39,200 nucleotides of DNA from Lysobacterales bacterium. Its GTDB lineage: Bacteria; Pseudomonadota; Gammaproteobacteria; Xanthomonadales; SZUA-36. The notes under the pieces are model-generated. The model was not told the DNA's origin. It ran no database searches and was given only the letters and a program-made list of their open reading frames with translations. The stretch is taken from the NCBI GenBank assembly GCA_029859505.1, contig JAOUCZ010000009.1, positions 1-39,200 on the forward strand, in the 5' to 3' direction. Numbering within the stretch: the first letter of the stretch is position 1; each line of letters opens with the position of its first letter. Shown here in pieces: positions 1-8,700 of the stretch. A program made the position numbers and the translations under genes.

Positions 1-167
1 ATTTCAGCGTTCTCGAGGGCAAAATCTGCAACGGCCTCTGAGGCAGTCCTTGGCCAGGGTGCAATCGCGGCGTGGTTGGCATATAGGCCGTGTTGTAAAA
101 TCGGAAACTCGTCAATGGGAATGGGAATGGGATTGGCTGGATTCTGTGCTGTGGTGTCAGGGTTCAT
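1..167 (-). CDS. Class V aminotransferase-family protein, N-terminal fragment cut by the window edge
   Basis: Reading the minus strand from an ATG at 167 gives 55 open codons that run off the window. The translation contains a short segment, GLYANHAAIAPWP (residues 27-39), that matches the N-terminal signature of class V (cysteine desulfurase or isopenicillin-epimerase-like) PLP enzymes, which typically begin with a Y-x-N-x-A-A-x-x-P pattern. The catalytic lysine and PLP pocket lie outside the window, so the substrate cannot be told. Residues 13-18 are a Pro-Ile triplet repeat encoded by a tandem hexanucleotide. No clear Shine-Dalgarno sequence precedes the ATG. Its start codon is only 20 bases from the GTG start of divergent dinB, so the two genes must share or interleave promoter elements. 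Family assignment is likely; the exact enzyme is unknown. Confidence 0.72.
   Translation of the reverse strand, partial: MNPDTTAQNPANPIPIPIDEFPILQHGLYANHAAIAPWPRTASEAVADFALENAE
114..131. repeat. Three tandem AATGGG hexanucleotides
   Basis: AATGGG occurs three times in a row. On the minus strand it lies inside the aminotransferase fragment and encodes alternating Pro-Ile. A change in copy number by slippage would stay in frame. It also lies inside the extended upstream frame of dinB, which I consider non-coding. Confidence 0.85.
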
Positions 168-172
168 ATCGA

Positions 173-178
173 TATAAT
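173..178 (+). promoter_or_regulatory. Perfect TATAAT -10 element just upstream of dinB
   Basis: TATAAT ends 9 bases before the GTG taken as the dinB start. If it is used, transcription would begin at about 185, giving a leaderless or nearly leaderless dinB mRNA. That fits the absence of a Shine-Dalgarno sequence before the GTG. No good -35 hexamer is visible at the expected distance (around 150-155), and I see no convincing LexA box (CTGT-N8-ACAG) nearby. Activity is an inference. Confidence 0.4.
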
Positions 179-187
179 GAACGCATC

Positions 188-1402
188 GTGACACCCATCG
201 CAACTTCAAATTCGGAGCTTTCCCGTGAACGTTCCATCATTCATGTTGATATGGATGCGTTTTATGCGTCGGTTGAGCAGCATGATCAGCCTGAGCTCAA
301 AAACAAACCCGTCATCGTGGGTGGTACCGGCAACAGGGGTGTTGTTGCCGCCGCCAGTTATGAAGTACGGAAGTTTGGCGTTTTTTCAGCCATGCCGATG
401 TCCCGCGCCCGTGGCTTGTGTCCACAGGCGGTGATACTGCCGGTGAGGATGTCACGTTACCGGGAGGTTTCAGCCGAGGTATTTAAAGTTTTCCGCGAAT
501 CGACTCCCGAGGTGGAAGGCTTGTCCCTGGATGAGGCTTTTCTGGATGTAACGGCCAGCCTTGCCCTTTTTGGCAGTATCGAAACGATTGGGGCGTCACT
601 AAGGGAAAAGATACTGGCCCGAACAGGTCTTCATGCCTCGGTAGGAATGGCACATAACAAGTACCTCGCAAAACTGGCATCGGATGCAGGTAAGCCGAGA
701 GGGTTTGTCCATGTTCCACGAGATGGTGTCCGTTTGTTTCTGGATCCGATGCCGGTAAACAGGATTTGGGGTATTGGTAAACAGACACTACCCAAATTGC
801 AAAAGATGGGTATCCTGACCGTAGGCCAGCTTCGTAAGGCGGATCAAATCGAACTCGGTCGCGTACTCGGAAACCGTGCTGGACACTTTATGGCATTGGC
901 AAGAGGCGAGGATGTACGCGAGGTGGTCGCTTCCAGACCGGATAAGTCCATCAGTCGTGAGGTGACGTTTGACCAGAATATTATCAAGCCGAATGAACTG
1001 TATGCCGAGTTGCAACGACAGGTGGAGTCGGTAACAGGACGTTTACGTACCCAGGGCCTGGTGGCACGTACGATTCAGATCAAGGTTCGTGATGCCCGTT
1101 TTCACACAGTCACAAGAAGACGCAGTCTCGCACTACCTACCTCAAGTACGGAGGTTGTCTTCAAGCAGGCCCGTTCATTGTTGGAAAAATGGTTGTTGGA
1201 ACACGTGAACACTTCTGTCAGGTTACTGGGTGTGGGTGTCAGCGGACTTGAAGAACCTGATGACCGGGGCATCGAATACGATACGGTCGCACAAAAAGCA
1301 TTGGATAAAACCCTGGACGAAATAAACCGCCGCTATGGTGAAAGCAAAGTGACGCACGCGCGTGCGCTAAAAAAAGACAATAAAACAAAGCCCGGGCAAT
1401 GA
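188..1402 (+). CDS. dinB: DNA polymerase IV (Y-family translesion polymerase)
   Basis: Error-prone Y-family polymerase that extends stalled primers across lesions, working with the beta clamp. The palm motif DMDAFYASVE (residues 21-30 from the GTG) carries the first metal-binding Asp, and SLDEAFLD contains the catalytic Asp-Glu pair (about D115 and E116). The HASVG-x-A-x-N-K-x-LAKLASD-x-x-KP block is typical of DinB, followed by the helix-hairpin-helix and little-finger regions. I choose GTG 188, giving 404 residues, because family members start a few residues before the DMDAF motif. The frame is open back to an ATG at 50, but that part has no family resemblance and lies antisense to the aminotransferase. 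At 404 residues it is somewhat longer than the 351-residue E. coli enzyme. It converges on fadD with a 65-base gap in which I see no clear terminator. Confidence 0.93.
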   Translation: MTPIATSNSELSRERSIIHVDMDAFYASVEQHDQPELKNKPVIVGGTGNRGVVAAASYEVRKFGVFSAMPMSRARGLCPQAVILPVRMSRYREVSAEVFKVFRESTPEVEGLSLDEAFLDVTASLALFGSIETIGASLREKILARTGLHASVGMAHNKYLAKLASDAGKPRGFVHVPRDGVRLFLDPMPVNRIWGIGKQTLPKLQKMGILTVGQLRKADQIELGRVLGNRAGHFMALARGEDVREVVASRPDKSISREVTFDQNIIKPNELYAELQRQVESVTGRLRTQGLVARTIQIKVRDARFHTVTRRRSLALPTSSTEVVFKQARSLLEKWLLEHVNTSVRLLGVGVSGLEEPDDRGIEYDTVAQKALDKTLDEINRRYGESKVTHARALKKDNKTKPGQ

Positions 1403-1467
1403 TGCCGGCAATGTCAGGCCATTGGTCGGCTATGGTGGATAAGGAGCTATGAGGCTCAATTTACGCC

Positions 1468-3135
1468 TTAGGTCACCAAGTCTCTAAGTTCCCTGCGCAG
1501 AATTTTTCCTACGTTGCTTTTTGGCAAATCTTCCATAAACTCAACATAGCGAGGACGCTTGTAACCAGTGAGGTTTTCCTTGCAAAAAGCAATGACATCC
1601 TCCTTGGTCAGGCTCGGGTCCTTTTTGACGATATACAAACCTACCACTTCGCCGGATTTCTCATCCGGTACACCAATTGCAGCGACCTCCAGTACTTTCG
1701 GATGCAATGCCATCACATCTTCAATTTCGTTAGGGTAAACATTAAAACCTGATACCAGGATCATGTCCTTTTTACGGTCAACGATCTTGAAATAGCCATC
1801 TTCTGTCATCAGCGCAATATCGCCGGTATGTAACCAGCCGTCGGCGTTGAGTACTTCATCGGTGGCTTCCTGACGTTGCCAGTAGCCCTTCATCACCTGC
1901 GGTCCACGTATGCACAGTTCGCCGGTTTCACCTACCGGCAGAAAGTTACCTTCCTCGCTGATGATGGCCCCTTCGGTAGAGGAAATGGGCAGCCCGATGT
2001 AACCATTGTAGTCTTCCAGTGTTACGGGGTTTATACAGGCGGCAGGGGATGTTTCCGTTAATCCATAAGCCTCAACCAGGGTAACGCCTGTGACTGCTTT
2101 CCACTGGTCAGCGACGGCCTTTTGAACGGCCATGCCGCCACCGAGCGTCATCTTGACGTTTGAGAAATCAAGTTCGGCAAAGCCATCTGTATTTAGCAGG
2201 GCATTGAACAGAGTGTTGACGCCTGTGATCGCGGTAAACGGGTGACGACCGAGTTCCTTGACAAATCCAGCCATGTCACGCGGGTCGGTGATCAGGATGT
2301 TGCTGCCACCCAGGTAAAGAAAAGTAAGGCAGTTCGCGGTCAATGCAAAGATGTGATAGAGCGGTAACGCGGTGACGATGGTCTCATGTGACTCACCATC
2401 CAGTTGCGCAAGCCAGGCCCGCGCCTGGAGCAGGTTTGCAACGATATTGCGGTGTGTCAGCATCGCGCCTTTGGCCACTCCCGTGGTGCCGCCGGTATAC
2501 TGCAAAAATGCAACGTCTTCAAAAGCGATATTGACCGGTTTCAACGGCAGTTTTTTACCCTTGTCCAGAACATCCTGAAACTTAACTGAACCTGGCAATT
2601 TCCAGGCCGGGATGGCCTTTTTAACATGTCGTAATACAAAATTCACCAGCAGGTTTTTCGGGAAATCGAGTAAATCTCCAACCCCGGTGGTTATGACGTG
2701 TTCCAGGGGAACTTCGCCACGCACGCTTTCAAGTACAGAGGCAAAATTTTCTACTACAACAATTGCCTTGGCACCGGCATCGACCAGTTGGTGCCGTAAC
2801 TCACGTGCGGTGTACATGGGGTTGGTATTGACGATGATCAGGCCGGCTCTGAGCGCTCCAAACAATGCCACCGGGTACTGCAGTATATTCGGCATCATCA
2901 GTGCGATGCGGTCACCCTGCTGTAAGCCCATTTCCTGCAGTGAAGCCGCAAAATTCCGGGTCAGGTAGTCAAGCTCGGAATAACTCAATTCCGCACCCAT
3001 GTTGTGATAGGCCATGCGGTCCTTAAACTCGCTACAACTCTTTTCGAGTATATCGACGATGGAGTGGTAACCGCTCAGGTCTATTTGCGCGGGTACGCCG
3101 GGTGGGTAACTTTTAAGCCAGGGTTTGTCCGTCAT
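1468..3135 (-). CDS. fadD: Long-chain fatty acid-CoA ligase
   Basis: Activates free fatty acids to acyl-CoA with ATP, via an acyl-adenylate, at the inner face of the cytoplasmic membrane; this is the entry step of beta-oxidation. The 555-residue protein shows the adenylate-forming P-loop YTGGTTGVAKGAMLTHRN (about residues 212-229), the YGLTETSP motif, the GWLHTGDIA motif, the hinge DRKKDMILVSGFNVYPNEIE and the C-terminal catalytic-lysine region PKSNVGKILRREL. ATG 3135 is preferred over the ATG at 3222 because AGAGGA lies just upstream of it and the product then begins like other FadD proteins. It is divergent from the GCS2-CBS gene across 165 bases. No other beta-oxidation gene is in the window. 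Confidence 0.95.
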   Translation of the reverse strand: MTDKPWLKSYPPGVPAQIDLSGYHSIVDILEKSCSEFKDRMAYHNMGAELSYSELDYLTRNFAASLQEMGLQQGDRIALMMPNILQYPVALFGALRAGLIIVNTNPMYTARELRHQLVDAGAKAIVVVENFASVLESVRGEVPLEHVITTGVGDLLDFPKNLLVNFVLRHVKKAIPAWKLPGSVKFQDVLDKGKKLPLKPVNIAFEDVAFLQYTGGTTGVAKGAMLTHRNIVANLLQARAWLAQLDGESHETIVTALPLYHIFALTANCLTFLYLGGSNILITDPRDMAGFVKELGRHPFTAITGVNTLFNALLNTDGFAELDFSNVKMTLGGGMAVQKAVADQWKAVTGVTLVEAYGLTETSPAACINPVTLEDYNGYIGLPISSTEGAIISEEGNFLPVGETGELCIRGPQVMKGYWQRQEATDEVLNADGWLHTGDIALMTEDGYFKIVDRKKDMILVSGFNVYPNEIEDVMALHPKVLEVAAIGVPDEKSGEVVGLYIVKKDPSLTKEDVIAFCKENLTGYKRPRYVEFMEDLPKSNVGKILRRELRDLVT

Positions 3136-3300
3136 TTGTGTTTCCTCTAAAGGTGAGCTGACACCGACATGAATCGCATTACTATCGTCTATTATCCTCA
3201 TATCATAAATGACTTGGAGCAAAAAATTGTAGTTTTTGTTTGCCGACCTCAGTAGCTGTGTTTATCATCAGTGCAATAGCAAATCTCAAGGCAGCAGCTG

Positions 3301-5217
3301 ATGGGTGAACAGAACATAGAAGAATTTGCCAGCGAATCGAGCCGGCAGGAGTTCATGAAGTCGCTTCTGGAAGAGGTGAGGGCGCTGGAAGCCATGCTGG
3401 ACAAGGGTATGGTGGAGTCAGGTGTCAGCAGGATCGGGGCGGAACAGGAAATGTTCCTGATCGATGAAGCGCGCAAACCAGCATTGACCGGGCTTGAAGT
3501 TTTAAAGAAGCTGGACGATGAAAGGTTCACCCATGAGTTGGGATTGTTCAATATTGAAGCCAATCTTTCTGTCCAGGAGCTGAAAACTGATTGCCTGAGA
3601 CGGATGGAAAACGAGGCACAGGAGGTCTACGCCAAGGCCCGAAAAGCAGCTCATCAATGCAATAGTGAAATTGCCCTGGTTGGGATTCTGCCAACCTTGA
3701 CCATGGAGAACCTCGGTCTTGACTCGATGGTGCCAATTCCTCGTTATCACGCCTTGAACGAGGCAATTATGGCACTTCGCGGCCATGATCTGCAGTTCAC
3801 CATAAACGGCACCGACCAGCTTGTTGTTAAACACGACAACCTGATGTTAGAAGCATGCAACACCAGTTTCCAGGTGCATTTTCAGGTTAGCCCGAAAGAT
3901 TTCGCAAAGCTTTATAACATCGCCCAGACGGTGACAGGTCCACTGCTAGCAGCAGCGGTTAATTCACCCCTTTTGCTTGGAAAACGTCTATGGCATGAAA
4001 CACGAATTTCCGTTTTTGAGTATTCCGTTGACGCACGATCCACGACGCATCAGACCAGGGGGCTGAAACCACGCGTACATTTTGGTAACAACTGGGTAGA
4101 TAAATCCGTCACAGAGATCTTCAAGGAAGACATAGCGCGCTTCCGGGTGATACTGACGACGGAAACTGAAAACGATCCCCTGGCGATGGTGGCCCAGGGT
4201 ATCGCGCCAAAACTCAAAGCTTTGTGTCTTCACAACGGAACAGTTTACCGTTGGAACAGGGCCTGCTATGGCGTGCACAATAATGTCCCGCATCTGCGCA
4301 TTGAGAACCGTGTTATCCCCTCGGGGCCAACGGTGATCGACGAGATTGCCAATACCGCATTTTTCGTTGGCATGATGGCAGGAATGGCCGATGAGTACGA
4401 AGATGTTCGCAAGATGATTACCTTTGACGATATCAAGGCAAATTTCCTGGCTGCCGCAAGGGGTGGAATCCGTGCACAAATGAACTGGTTTGGTGATACG
4501 CACATGCCGGTCCGTAAATTGATACTGGATGAATTGTTACCGCTGGCAGAACATGGCCTGCAGAAATATAACGTTGATAAGAAGGATATTGATCAGTACC
4601 TTGGTGTTTTACATGGTCGCGTTTCGACACGCAGAAATGGCGCGCGCTGGGCGCTTGAGTCACTTAATGAAATGCACGGACGAGGAACAGAGGATCAACG
4701 TCTGCGTTGTCTCGTGGCCAGTATGGTTGAACAACAGTCAACTGGTATCCCGATATCAGAATGGGTGTTGGCCGACTTCTGTGAGCAACAGGACTGGCGT
4801 GAGAGTTACCTGAAAGTATCCCAGTTCATGGCAACAGATCTGTTTACCGTGCGTCCGGATGACATCGTGGACTTTGCCGCGACGCTGATGGATTGGCGCC
4901 ATGTACGGCATGTGCCGGTTGAAGGTGATGATGGCGAATTGGTTGGTCTGGTATCTCACCGTGCACTGCTGCGTCTTGTTGCGGAAGGCCGGGTTGGTGG
5001 TGATCACAAGGTAACCGTTAAGGAAATCATGACTAAAAACCCCGTCACGGTGAACTCCGATGCAACCACGGCAGATGCGATAAGGTTAATGCGCAAAGCC
5101 CGTGTGGCGTGCCTGCCAGTGGTCGATGACGGAAAACTGCATGGTCTCATCACCGAGCATGATCTGATCCTGGTTTCTTCACACCTGTTGGAGCGTTACC
5201 TGGAAGACGCTAAATGA
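3301..5217 (+). CDS. Glutamate-cysteine ligase-like (GCS2) protein fused to a CBS-domain pair
   Basis: A 638-residue protein in two parts. Residues about 40-470 resemble the GCS2 / carboxylate-amine ligase superfamily (YbdK, EgtA and plant-type gamma-glutamylcysteine ligase). Visible elements are IGAEQEMFLID (46-55, acidic metal or substrate ligands), LFNIEANLS (82-90), the FQVHFQV strand, NSPLLLGKRLWHETRI and RIENRVIPSGPT. Residues about 505-635 form two CBS motifs (FMATDLFTVRPDD... and VKEIMTKNPVTVNSDAT...), which in other proteins bind adenine nucleotides. I infer an ATP-dependent ligase joining an amine or amino acid to a carboxylate, controlled by nucleotide binding; the substrate is unknown. 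The ATG has only a weak ribosome site (AAGGCAG, somewhat distant). A small lipoprotein gene follows after 7 bases, suggesting one transcript. Confidence 0.82.
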   Translation: MGEQNIEEFASESSRQEFMKSLLEEVRALEAMLDKGMVESGVSRIGAEQEMFLIDEARKPALTGLEVLKKLDDERFTHELGLFNIEANLSVQELKTDCLRRMENEAQEVYAKARKAAHQCNSEIALVGILPTLTMENLGLDSMVPIPRYHALNEAIMALRGHDLQFTINGTDQLVVKHDNLMLEACNTSFQVHFQVSPKDFAKLYNIAQTVTGPLLAAAVNSPLLLGKRLWHETRISVFEYSVDARSTTHQTRGLKPRVHFGNNWVDKSVTEIFKEDIARFRVILTTETENDPLAMVAQGIAPKLKALCLHNGTVYRWNRACYGVHNNVPHLRIENRVIPSGPTVIDEIANTAFFVGMMAGMADEYEDVRKMITFDDIKANFLAAARGGIRAQMNWFGDTHMPVRKLILDELLPLAEHGLQKYNVDKKDIDQYLGVLHGRVSTRRNGARWALESLNEMHGRGTEDQRLRCLVASMVEQQSTGIPISEWVLADFCEQQDWRESYLKVSQFMATDLFTVRPDDIVDFAATLMDWRHVRHVPVEGDDGELVGLVSHRALLRLVAEGRVGGDHKVTVKEIMTKNPVTVNSDATTADAIRLMRKARVACLPVVDDGKLHGLITEHDLILVSSHLLERYLEDAK

Positions 5218-5224
5218 GCCTGGG

Positions 5225-5683
5225 ATGAGACTCGTAACTAGTCTCGTATTTGCGGTTCTGTTGCTGACTGCCTGCGATGATGAGCTGACGGTAGAGCAGC
5301 AGGTCATCGCAACCATTCGTAACATGGAGTACGCCGCAGAAGAAGGGCAGCACCTGGAGTTTATGACTTACATTGCGGAGTCATTCGGTGCTCAGCAAGG
5401 CTCGATGGACCGGCGCGAATTCCATCGATTCATGATTTTTCAGATTAATCAGAACCGCCGTTTGCAGGCTCAGATTTTCCCGATATATGTCACCGAAACC
5501 GGTGAGGAAACGGCTTCTGCACAGTTTCGGATCCTGGTCACCGGTGGCGCTGGGCTATTGCCGGAAAGCGGCCGCTTATTTGACGTAGAAACAAACTGGT
5601 TACGTGATGGTGGAGACTGGCAGTTGAACCAGGCTGACTGGGAGCCCTTGTCTCTCCCTGATTTGCCAACGGTTGGTGAGTAG
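5225..5683 (+). CDS. Small putative lipoprotein of unknown function
   Basis: A 152-residue protein beginning with a short signal peptide and the lipobox LLTAC, so Cys17 should be lipidated and the protein anchored in a membrane facing the periplasm. The mature part is acidic, with a helical stretch (about residues 24-45) followed by segments that could form a small alpha-beta fold such as the NTF2-like or SnoaL type; that fold is a guess. It starts 7 bases after the GCS2-CBS stop codon and is probably co-transcribed with it. I do not recognise a family. It might help the upstream enzyme at the envelope, but nothing in the sequence proves this. Confidence 0.8.
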   Translation: MRLVTSLVFAVLLLTACDDELTVEQQVIATIRNMEYAAEEGQHLEFMTYIAESFGAQQGSMDRREFHRFMIFQINQNRRLQAQIFPIYVTETGEETASAQFRILVTGGAGLLPESGRLFDVETNWLRDGGDWQLNQADWEPLSLPDLPTVGE

Positions 5684-5734
5684 CTGAAACGGGGCATTCT
5701 CGGCTTTTGAGAACAGCTGGTCTACAATCTATAT

Positions 5735-8700
5735 ATGCCCCTGCCTGAGTCGACAAGATCGTTGCCTGCTGAATTTCATCCGGCTGTAAGTGCGTGGTTT
5801 GAAAATTCGTTTGATTCACCTACGCCGGTACAGGCAGCGGCCTGGCCGCAGGCCATTTCCCAGAAACGTGTGCTAATTGCAGCGCCCACGGGCAGCGGCA
5901 AAACGCTGGCAGCATTTTTAAGTGCCATCAATGACCTGGTTTTGCAAAGCCGGCACGGTGCACTGGAAGACCGGGTTCATGTTCTTTATGTCTCACCACT
6001 CAAAGCGCTCTCAAATGACATAGAGAAGAACCTGCAGGCGCCGTTGCTGGGTATTGCCGAAGTACTGGAATTGATGGGTGAAGCTCCCCACCACATTCGT
6101 GCTGCGGTCAGGACCGGAGACACACCCGCTGGTGAGCGTGCCAAAATGAGTAAGCGGCCGCCGCATATACTCGTCACGACTCCTGAATCCTTATACCTTC
6201 TGCTGACCTCTGTGTCTGGCAGAAACATGCTTGACGGTGTATCTACTTTGATTGTGGATGAGATTCACGCGTTGGCGGGTAACAAACGAGGCAGCCATCT
6301 GTCGCTGTCACTGGCAAGGCTTGACGCTCTGTGCGGCTTTCCACCCGCACGAATCGGGCTGTCTGCCACACAGAAGCCCATAAAGAAAATTGCGGATTAC
6401 CTCTGTGGCGGTCTGGAATGTGCCATTGTCGATACCGGGCATAAACGGAATATGGACATCCGTCTGGAATTACCGGAGTCGCCACTTGCACCGGTATTAT
6501 CCAACGAGGTCTGGGAAGAGCTTTATGAGCGGCTCGTGGCATATATTCTCGACCATCGTACGACACTGATATTTGTCAATACCCGCCGGCTCACCGAACG
6601 TCTTGCCCGTCACCTGGCCGAGCGCCTGGGTGAGGATGCGGTTACGGCGCATCACGGCAGTTTGTCACGTAAACACCGTCTTGAAGCAGAGCAGGCGCTC
6701 AAATCCGGTCAGCTTAAAGCCCTGGTAGCTACCGCATCGCTGGAGTTGGGAATCGATATTGGTCATGTAGACCTGGTTTGCCAGCTTGGAACGCCCGGCA
6801 GTATCGCGGCTCTTTTACAACGTATTGGACGCTCCGGGCATGGAGTGGGTGAAACACCCAAGGGGCGCTTGTTCCCTTTGAGTCGTGATGATCTGGTCGA
6901 GTGTGTGGCCCTACAAAAGGCACTTGAGTCTGGTGAGCTTGATGCCATTGTGATTCCGCCTGCACCACAGGATGTACTGGCTCAGCAACTGGTCGCAGAA
7001 GTGGCCGCCAGGGACTGGCAGGTGGATGACCTGTTCCAGGTCGTATGTGCTGCCTGGCCATACCATGATCTTAAGAAAGAGCAGTTTCTGGCTGTCATAC
7101 GAATGCTTGCCGATGGCTATTCAACCCGAAGAGGAAGACGCTCCGCATTACTGTTTTACGATGCCATCAACGGCCAGTTACGTGGTCGGCCAGCGGCGCG
7201 CCTGACAGCGCTACAAAACGGAGGGGCCATCCCTGATCACTTCGATTATGAGGTAATCATGATGCCGCAGGGTCACCGTATTGGAACACTCAATGAGGAC
7301 TTTGCCTTTGAGAGCATTCCAGGTGATATTTTTCAGTTAGGCAATACCAGTTATCGCATGCTGAAAATTGAACAGGGCAGGGTGTTGGTTGAGGATGCAC
7401 ATGGTCAGCCTCCCAACATTCCCTTCTGGACCGGAGACAAGCCCGGACGAAGTGATGAATTATCAGTCGCGGTTTCTGACTTACGAACCGAGATAGAGCG
7501 AAAGCTTATAAAACAAGAGCCTATAGAGGTTATCGATAATCTATGTGAAGAAGGAATCACACGGATTGCAGCCATACAATTGGTCGAATACCTGCATGCT
7601 TCCATTCAGGCGCTGGGTTGTCTGCCAACACAAAGCAAGATCATCATGGAGCGTTTTTTTGACGATTCCGGTGATATGCACCTGGTAGTACATGCACCAT
7701 TGGGTTCACGTCTTATGCGTGCCTGGGGGTTGGCATTGCGCAAGCGCTTCTGCCGGCAGTTCAATTTTGAACTACAGGCGTCGGCACTTGAAGACTCGCT
7801 AATACTTTCATTGGGTGAAACACATAGTTTCGAAATCGCCGATGTTGCCGCTTATTTAAAGGCGGAAACGGTTCGCGATGTGCTGATACAAGCACTGCTA
7901 GATGCTCCCATGTTTGAACTGCGCTGGCGCTGGAATGCAACCATCGCGTTGGCGGTACAACGAATGCGTAACGGTAAAAAGATACCTCCCCAGTGGCAGA
8001 GAAACCAGGCCGAAGACCTGGTTGCAGTCGTTTTTCCGGACCAGATCGCCTGTTTTGAGAATATCCGCGGATCGCGCGAGATACCTGATCATCCGCTGGT
8101 CAACCAGACTATTGATGACTGTCTGACTGACACAATGGATATTGATGGTCTGGAAGAACTATTGGTTAAGATGGCAACGGGTGACATTGAAATACACTGC
8201 CTCGACCTGGTCGGCCCTTCGCCGTTGTCGCGTGAAATAATCAATGCTCGGCCCTACGCATTTCTGGATGACGGCGAGGCTGAAAACCGGCGCACACGCG
8301 CCATTAGCAATGACCCGGATGATCTTTCCTCTGCAAGTACACTGAGTATCATCAGTGTCGAAGCACGCACACAGGTCCGTGATGAAGCCTGGATTCAGCC
8401 ACGGAACGCCGACGAGTTGCATGATGGCCTTTTGCAACTGGGTTTTTTGACCCGGCCGGAGTATTCGAGTGGCAACTCAAGTTGCGGCGCAGGAGGCACA
8501 GCGAGCAACTGGAGTCAGTGGTTCTCAGCACTTGCTAATGATTTCAGAGTTTGCAGCGTAAAACTGGATCAAGACGGGGAGAGGAGGTTTGAACACTGGT
8601 GGGTGGCCTCCGAGCGCTTGCCTGAGTGGTTAGCCATTCATCCGGAATCCCAATTCTCACCAGACCCGTTGGCGTTGTTACCTGAAATTCCTGGTTGTGA

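Noticed and set aside
141-165. Possible LexA box before dinB
   Set aside because: CTGT and CAG elements are present but do not match the CTGT-N8-ACAG spacing.
50-187. N-terminal extension of dinB from ATG 50
   Set aside because: It has no resemblance to Y-family polymerases and lies antisense to the better-supported aminotransferase fragment; GTG 188 fits the family.
3988-4503. 171-codon minus-strand frame
   Set aside because: Opposite the GCS2-CBS gene, with no recognisable motif.
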